Source: Pseudoalteromonas sp. HM-SA03 (GTDB lineage Bacteria; Pseudomonadota; Gammaproteobacteria; Enterobacterales; Alteromonadaceae). Taken from it: 39,084 nt of DNA. Within the stretch, counting starts at the first letter, position 1; each line of letters starts with the position of its first letter. Position numbers and translations under genes: made by a program. Positions 34,453 through 39,084 of this stretch are shown piece after piece. Below the pieces are notes generated by a model. That model was not told the DNA's origin. It saw only the letters and a program-made list of their open reading frames with translations, and searched no databases. The DNA is taken from positions 1 to 39,084 of the forward strand of contig NZ_NSDG01000029.1 of assembly GCF_002289345.1 (NCBI RefSeq). The letters are read 5' to 3'.

Positions 34453-35004
34453 TTAACGGCCAAAGCTAGGGTCATCAGGTAAATCAACCAAGATTAATAC
34501 AGCCCCTTTACCGCCATATTCTAAAGGTGCTTGGTGCATCGCCAGTATATCTGGATGCTGGACAAGATACTGCGGTACTTTATGTTTAAGCACACGCTCA
34601 CCAATTCCATGCACCACGCACGCACAAGCAATATGCTGCTTCTTACAAGCATGAATTAATGCTGCCAGTTCTTGTTTTACCGTTTCTTTATTTAGCCCGT
34701 GTAAATCTAAGATGAGTTCGGGCGCGTAGTCACCACGCCTTAGCTGCTTTGCTAAATAGCGATCAGCTCCAGGCTTTACGAAGTTGATGGTTCCCGACGT
34801 ATCAATATCTGGAATATATTCGTCAGAAAAGTAAAACTCAGATTGCTGCTGCTTGACCTGTTGCTTCAGCTCAATGCTCTGAATTTTTTTCTTTTGTTTG
34901 AGCTGCACCTGATCTTGTTTGAGGGGTTTTACACCATTCAAAGACTCACGAAACATCGCGAAGTCGTCATTTAGGTCAGCATTAGTGTTAGATTCTCTGT
35001 TCAT
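34453..35004 (-). CDS. smrB: SmrB, Smr-domain endonuclease for ribosome rescue
   Basis: A 183-residue protein with a charged, helical N-terminus (~70 residues, glutamine- and lysine-rich) and a C-terminal Smr domain (LILDLHGLNKETVK, CVVHGIGERVLKHKVP, HQAPLEYGGKGAVLILV). SmrB binds collided ribosomes and cleaves the mRNA between them; the DLHG and HGxG motifs are present. It is divergent from prmB, the usual gamma-proteobacterial order. Confidence 0.93.
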   Translation of the reverse strand: MNRESNTNADLNDDFAMFRESLNGVKPLKQDQVQLKQKKKIQSIELKQQVKQQQSEFYFSDEYIPDIDTSGTINFVKPGADRYLAKQLRRGDYAPELILDLHGLNKETVKQELAALIHACKKQHIACACVVHGIGERVLKHKVPQYLVQHPDILAMHQAPLEYGGKGAVLILVDLPDDPSFGR

Positions 35005-35091
35005 GATGGCATTTTAAATAAAAAAAGCATAAAAACCTAGCTTAAAAACCGCTACAATAGCGCCATATAGTTTGATCTTTAGAGAGTCATC

Positions 35092-36036
35092 ATGACGGAA
35101 ATGTCGCAACCACTTATTACCGAAGAAATGGCCGTTGAAGCCTTTCAAGACTTACATACCATTCAGGACTGGGTACGCTGGACAGCGAGCCAGTTTGTGA
35201 GTAACGAGGTATTTTTTGGTCATGGTACGGATAATCCTTGGGACGAAGCGGTCAGTTTAGTGCTTCCGGTGTTGCATATGCCAATTGATGCCCCCAAAGA
35301 AATCATGCATGCGCGTATGACACAAAGTGAAAAAGCGCATCTGATGGAGTTTATCAAAGCACGTATCGAGCAGCGTATTCCCGTCGCCTACTTAACCAAT
35401 CAAGCTTGGTTTGCTGGTATGCCGTTTTATGTTGATGAGCGCGTATTAGTACCACGCTCACCATTTGCAGAGTTAATCGCAAAACATTTTGCCCCCTGGG
35501 TAGCTGCACCGAATAAAGTAACGCGTATTTTAGATATGTGTACGGGTTCTGGTTGTATTGCGATTGCATTGGCCAAAGCATTTGAGCGCGCACAAGTAGA
35601 CGCAGTAGATATTTCTTTTGAAGCCTTAGAAGTGGCTGATCACAATATCAATCAGCATATGATGCAAGACAGAGTCTTTGCTATCCAGTCTGATGTATTT
35701 AGTGGTGTACCGGGTCAAAAGTACGATTTAATCGTAGCAAACCCTCCTTATGTTGATGCAGAAGATATGTCAGATCTGCCAGTGGAGTTCCATCATGAGC
35801 CAGAGCTTGGCTTGGCGTCAGGAGAAGATGGCCTTGATGTGACCCGCACACTACTGGCAGAAGCGGCCGATCATCTAAATGATGATGGTTTGTTATTTGT
35901 CGAAGTTGGCAATTCTATGGTACATATGGAGCAGCAATTTCCTGAAGCGCCATTTACTTGGTTAGACTTTGAGCATGGTGGTTTAGGGGTCTTTGTCGTA
36001 TCCAAACAACAACTATTTGAATACTTTAAAAACTGA
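35092..36036 (+). CDS. prmB: 50S ribosomal protein L3 glutamine methyltransferase
   Basis: A 314-residue HemK-family methyltransferase. An N-terminal helical domain (~1-120) recognises the substrate; the SAM-binding domain has [22 protein letters not shown] and the catalytic NPPY in [13 protein letters not shown]. It methylates Gln150 (E. coli numbering) of L3 during ribosome assembly. It lies 47 bases before aroC, as in other gamma-proteobacteria, and divergent from smrB. A second ATG at 35101 is possible as start. Confidence 0.95.
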   Translation: MTEMSQPLITEEMAVEAFQDLHTIQDWVRWTASQFVSNEVFFGHGTDNPWDEAVSLVLPVLHMPIDAPKEIMHARMTQSEKAHLMEFIKARIEQRIPVAYLTNQAWFAGMPFYVDERVLVPRSPFAELIAKHFAPWVAAPNKVTRILDMCTGSGCIAIALAKAFERAQVDAVDISFEALEVADHNINQHMMQDRVFAIQSDVFSGVPGQKYDLIVANPPYVDAEDMSDLPVEFHHEPELGLASGEDGLDVTRTLLAEAADHLNDDGLLFVEVGNSMVHMEQQFPEAPFTWLDFEHGGLGVFVVSKQQLFEYFKN

Positions 36037-36083
36037 TAGGGAGCCAATGCTCTCTATCGTCTATTTAGGAATGAGGAAAAACG

Positions 36084-37181
36084 ATGGCAGGCAATAGCAT
36101 TGGCCAATTATTTAAGGTGTCGACCTTTGGTGAAAGCCATGGCACCGCGCTTGGTGGCGTGGTGGATGGTGTACCACCAGGGCTTGAGATCACTGAAGCT
36201 GATTTACAAATCGATTTAGATAGACGCAAACCAGGCCAAAGCCGCTATACAACGCAGCGCCGAGAGGGCGATGAGATAAAAATTCTCTCGGGTGTGTTTG
36301 AAGGCAAGACCACAGGTACGAGCATTGGATTGTTGATTGAAAATACCGATCAACGTTCAAAAGATTACTCAAACATCAAAGACTTGTTCCGTCCGGGTCA
36401 TGGCGACTATACCTATTGGCACAAATACGGGCATAGAGATTATCGCGGTGGTGGTAGGTCGTCGGCACGTGAAACTGCCATTCGAGTTGCAGCAGGTGCA
36501 ATCGCGAAAAAATATCTCAAGCAAGTCCACGGCATCGAAATCAATGCCTGTCTTTCTCAATTAGGCCCGATTAAAGCCCAGCACTATGATTGGGCAGCGG
36601 TTGAAAACAATCCATTTTTCTTTCCCGATGAAGCTAAGCTAGAAGCGCTAGATGAATATATGCGTACGCTGAAAAAAGAAGGTGATTCAGTCGGCGCGAA
36701 GGTAAAAGTCGTGGCGAAAAATGTGCCTGTTGGTTTAGGTGAGCCAGTGTTTGACCGTCTGGATGCTGAGATAGCGCACTCCTTGATGAGCATTAATGCT
36801 GTAAAAGGTGTAGAGATTGGTGATGGCTTTGATGTGGTTGAGCAAAAGGGCTCTGAGCATAGAGATGAGCTAACGCCACAGGGATTTACTTCTAATCATG
36901 CAGGCGGCGTTTTAGCGGGTATTTCTACAGGGCAAGATATTATCGCATCAATTGCGCTAAAACCGACATCAAGTATCTCGGTACCGGGGCAGAGCATAGA
37001 TACCCACAACCAACCGCAAGAAGTTGTGACGAAAGGTCGCCATGATCCTTGTGTTGGTATTCGTGCCATTCCAATAGCGGAAGCCATGTTGGCTATTACG
37101 CTCATGGATCACTTATTACGTCACCGAGGTCAAAACCAAGACGTAAATTTGCCGCACAAGCCAATTCCAGGTCATATATAA
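36084..37181 (+). CDS. aroC: Chorismate synthase
   Basis: A 365-residue enzyme making chorismate from 5-enolpyruvylshikimate-3-phosphate, the last shared step of aromatic amino acid synthesis, using reduced FMN. Signature segments are [48 protein letters not shown] and [12 protein letters not shown]. The length is normal. It is probably co-transcribed with prmB (47-base gap). In this window it supplies the substrate of PheA, encoded 18 kb away. Confidence 0.97.
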   Translation: MAGNSIGQLFKVSTFGESHGTALGGVVDGVPPGLEITEADLQIDLDRRKPGQSRYTTQRREGDEIKILSGVFEGKTTGTSIGLLIENTDQRSKDYSNIKDLFRPGHGDYTYWHKYGHRDYRGGGRSSARETAIRVAAGAIAKKYLKQVHGIEINACLSQLGPIKAQHYDWAAVENNPFFFPDEAKLEALDEYMRTLKKEGDSVGAKVKVVAKNVPVGLGEPVFDRLDAEIAHSLMSINAVKGVEIGDGFDVVEQKGSEHRDELTPQGFTSNHAGGVLAGISTGQDIIASIALKPTSSISVPGQSIDTHNQPQEVVTKGRHDPCVGIRAIPIAEAMLAITLMDHLLRHRGQNQDVNLPHKPIPGHI

Positions 37182-37247
37182 CCATTAGCAAGTAAGCTAA
37201 TTTTGGCACAGTGATTGCTTTTCTTGGACAAATCAAGGAGAGCAATC

Positions 37248-37679
37248 ATGATCACTTATCAAACCCACTCCGCAATTCGCACCACTGAGTCCGTTTCGGA
37301 GCAGCAAAGCCTTGCCCAAACTAAACCAGCTAATACCGCTGCGCAGGAGAAAGACTATGTCGCGGCTGCTAACATCGCAACCCAATCATCCCCTGTGCTG
37401 GATAATAAAGCCGACGAGCCATATAAATATGAAGTGGTGGAGCGTAATCAGTCATTTCTAGAAAAAATGAGAGAAGCGGTAATGTTTAGCCGCTTAGGGG
37501 CAAATAAAGAGAAAATAGACGAGTTAAAAGAGAAGATGGCAGAACTTGAAAAGCTTGCGGCTGAGGGGAAGATTTCACCTGAAGAATTAGAAGAGCGGAT
37601 GGCTGCCTTACAAGAAGCGATGAGAGAAGCGGTAACTCAGGAAGAAAACAAAGCGAACAAGGACACGCTAATGAGTTAG
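37248..37679 (+). CDS. Coiled-coil protein of unknown function
   Basis: A 143-residue cytoplasmic protein. The first ~75 residues are polar and probably disordered (Thr, Ser, Gln, Ala). Residues ~80-135 form a charged coiled coil with heptad-like repeats (KIDELKEKMAELEKLAAEG, EELEERMAALQEAMREAV). The start at 37248 has AAGGAG 7 bases upstream. It is 66 bases after aroC and ends in a strong terminator. I do not recognise a family. Its position between aroC and folD gives no clear role. Confidence 0.75.
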   Translation: MITYQTHSAIRTTESVSEQQSLAQTKPANTAAQEKDYVAAANIATQSSPVLDNKADEPYKYEVVERNQSFLEKMREAVMFSRLGANKEKIDELKEKMAELEKLAAEGKISPEELEERMAALQEAMREAVTQEENKANKDTLMS

Positions 37680-37692
37680 TGAGGCTTAAAAT

Positions 37693-37720
37693 AATAAAAG
37701 CCTCAACTGAGGCTTTTATT
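37693..37720. terminator. Bidirectional terminator between coiled-coil gene and folD
   Basis: AATAAAAGCCTC (37693-37704) pairs with GAGGCTTTTATT (37709-37720) around a 4-base loop, with A/T tracts suited to both converging genes. Confidence 0.9.
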
Positions 37721-37741
37721 ACAGCTATAAACTAACAGCGT

Positions 37742-38596
37742 TTAGCTGTGATATTTTTCACACGCTTCTAGCGTATTTTCGATTAAGCTTGCGACGGTCA
37801 TTGGGCCCACACCACCTGGCACTGGGGTAATAAAGCTCGCGTTTTGTTCTGCGATATCGTATTGCACGTCACCTACCAGTTTGCCTGATTCTAAGCGATT
37901 AATGCCTACATCAATAACAATCGCGCCTTCCTTAACCCAGTCACCTGGAATAAACTCAGGTTTACCGACCGCCACAACCAGTAGATCGGCACGACGCACA
38001 TGGGTTTCGAGGTCTTGCGTAAATTTATGGCAAACGGTTGTAGTACAACCAGCAAGTAGCAGCTCTAGTGACATAGGGCGACCAACGATGTTTGAAGCAC
38101 CAACCACAACAGCATGCATGCCTTTATAACGAACACCGGTAGAGTCGAGTAAGGTGATGATCCCTTTTGGCGTACAAGGTCTCAGTGCAGGCATTCTTTG
38201 GGCAAGACGACCTACGTTATATGGGTGAAAGCCGTCGACGTCTTTATGAGGATCAATACGCTCTAACACTTTTTCTGCGTCTAGGCCTTCAGGTAGCGGC
38301 AATTGTACTAAGATCCCATCAACGTCAGGATCTGCATTAAGCTCATCAACAAGCGCAAGTAATTGCTCTTCGCTTGTGTCACCTGGTAAGTCGAAAGATT
38401 TAGAAACAAATCCGACTTCTTCACAGGCTTTACGCTTTGAACCAACATAAACTTGGCTCGCAGGATCCTGGCCTACTAATACCACAGCCAAGCCTGGCGC
38501 TCTTAGGCCTTGCGCTAGTCTGCCTTGAACTCGTTGTGCAACAGTAGAACGAACTTGTTTCGCGATAGCTTTGCCATCAATGATGTTTGCCGTCAT
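37742..38596 (-). CDS. folD: Methylenetetrahydrofolate dehydrogenase/cyclohydrolase FolD
   Basis: A 284-residue bifunctional enzyme interconverting 5,10-methylene- and 10-formyl-tetrahydrofolate. [14 protein letters not shown] contains the catalytic lysine, [10 protein letters not shown] and PCTPKGI are signature segments, [11 protein letters not shown] binds NADP, and [12 protein letters not shown] closes the protein. Length is normal. It is monocistronic and faces the terminator shared with the coiled-coil gene. Confidence 0.97.
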   Translation of the reverse strand: MTANIIDGKAIAKQVRSTVAQRVQGRLAQGLRAPGLAVVLVGQDPASQVYVGSKRKACEEVGFVSKSFDLPGDTSEEQLLALVDELNADPDVDGILVQLPLPEGLDAEKVLERIDPHKDVDGFHPYNVGRLAQRMPALRPCTPKGIITLLDSTGVRYKGMHAVVVGASNIVGRPMSLELLLAGCTTTVCHKFTQDLETHVRRADLLVVAVGKPEFIPGDWVKEGAIVIDVGINRLESGKLVGDVQYDIAEQNASFITPVPGGVGPMTVASLIENTLEACEKYHS

Positions 38597-38926
38597 GATT
38601 GACCTATATTAAGGATTAAAAAACTTGAACGATGATAGAGCCTTTAAATTCTTCTATACAAGCACTTTCATGTATTGATGAAATGATTGCTTAATAAAGA
38701 TGAAAAATGGGGTCGCTCTATTTATATGTCCCTTTAGTTACTACAAAGGAGGACATTTGCCCGCTATTTTCTCAAAAAACAGCCAGTCCGCCAAGTTTGC
38801 ATTGCGTAAAAGCAAAGGTTTTCATGATCTGTTCTACAAGAACAGTTCAAAAATTGTTTAAGTCAGCTGTTTTATCAACAAATTGTGGCAAAATTAGGCA
38901 GTTGAAACAAAAACTAAAAAAAATAT
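38597..38926. other. Gene-free region between folD and the tRNA promoter
   Basis: No convincing gene on either strand. It must hold the folD promoter, for which I see no strong consensus. CTGTTC-(5)-GAACAG at 38829-38845 is a perfect inverted repeat of unknown meaning. Confidence 0.6.
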
Positions 38927-38965
38927 TTGACCTACTTCGGGCAAATCACTATTATGCACCCCGTT
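38927..38965 (+). promoter_or_regulatory. Promoter of the tRNA-Pro operon
   Basis: TTGACC (38927-38932), 17 bases and TATTAT (38950-38955) are followed by GCACCCCG, a GC-rich discriminator typical of stable-RNA promoters under stringent control. The precursor leader would be about 55 bases. Confidence 0.82.
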
Positions 38966-39016
38966 GCCAACGAGGACTCACCGATAAAAAGGTTATTAGT
39001 TCTCCAAGGTCACAGT

Positions 39017-39084
39017 CGGCGATTAGCGCAGCTTGGTAGCGCACTTGGTTTGGGTCCAAGGGGTCGCAGGTTCAAATCCTGCAT
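39017..39084 (+). tRNA. tRNA-Pro (anticodon UGG), 3' end cut by the window
   Basis: The cloverleaf reads: acceptor CGGCGAT, D arm GCGC/GCGC, anticodon stem CTTGG/CCAAG with loop TTTGGGT (anticodon TGG), T arm GCAGG-TTCAAAT-CCTGC. The window ends two bases into the 3' acceptor strand, so the last five acceptor bases and ACCA lie outside. The anticodon reads proline CCN codons, mainly CCA. It may be the first of a tRNA cluster continuing to the right. Confidence 0.95.

Noticed and set aside
38829-38845. CTGTTC-(5)-GAACAG as a LexA box
   Set aside because: The spacing between CTGT and ACAG is 9, not 8, and no SOS gene is adjacent.
38707-39039. A 110-codon plus-strand frame at the right end
   Set aside because: It runs through the tRNA promoter and into tRNA-Pro, has no binding site and no recognisable domain.

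Overview
The window looks like a chromosomal segment of a marine gammaproteobacterium of the Alteromonadales, most likely Pseudoalteromonas or a close relative. This rests on protein family recognition and gene order (divergent smrB and prmB-aroC, folD next to a tRNA, a FadR very like the enterobacterial protein, a pheL-pheA attenuator, a TonB receptor with the long conserved plug of the Xanthomonas/Caulobacter-type group). No database search was possible.

Region 1 (1-16.8 kb) is an accessory glycoside-utilisation locus. A minus-strand gene set runs from a Gfo/Idh/MocA oxidoreductase (7948) through a cytoplasmic TIM-barrel isomerase, an MFS transporter, a DUF1080 (3-keto-glycoside hydrolase family) lipoprotein, a GMC flavoprotein dehydrogenase and its Tat-exported small subunit, to an exported TIM-barrel isomerase (380). 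Divergent from it is a PAS-AraC regulator, followed by a convergent BadF-type sugar kinase and CutC. Divergent again are a TonB-dependent receptor and a lipoprotein with four discoidin-like repeats. There is no classical glycoside hydrolase. The enzyme set suggests cleavage by oxidation to 3-keto-glycosides in the periplasm, import, and re-reduction in the cytoplasm. A 47-bp promoter/operator block is shared, without gaps and at about 39/47 identity, by the Gfo operon (8017-8063) and the TonB receptor (10616-10662), and overlaps the regulator's own promoter. This ties the halves into one regulon. The left edge holds the first codons of a probable REP-associated transposase and short direct repeats.

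Region 2 (16.8-26.1 kb) holds pheA with a phenylalanine-rich leader peptide and attenuator, a large membrane GGDEF-EAL protein, yciH, a partner-switching pair (STAS protein plus receiver-PP2C-ATPase protein) followed by a GAF protein, and an aspartate/aromatic aminotransferase.

Region 3 (26.1-34.3 kb) contains SOS-controlled yebG with a perfect LexA box, a ComEA-like exported protein, dsbB with a small membrane protein gene, an exported amidohydrolase divergent from a CadC-like membrane regulator with a TPR-like periplasmic part, fadR, a typical 2-Cys peroxiredoxin, and a two-gene unit encoding a small exported protein and a previously hidden 38-residue membrane microprotein.

Region 4 (34.4-39.1 kb) is conserved housekeeping: smrB, prmB, aroC, a coiled-coil protein of unknown function, folD, and a tRNA-Pro(UGG) truncated by the window edge, with a clear stable-RNA promoter.
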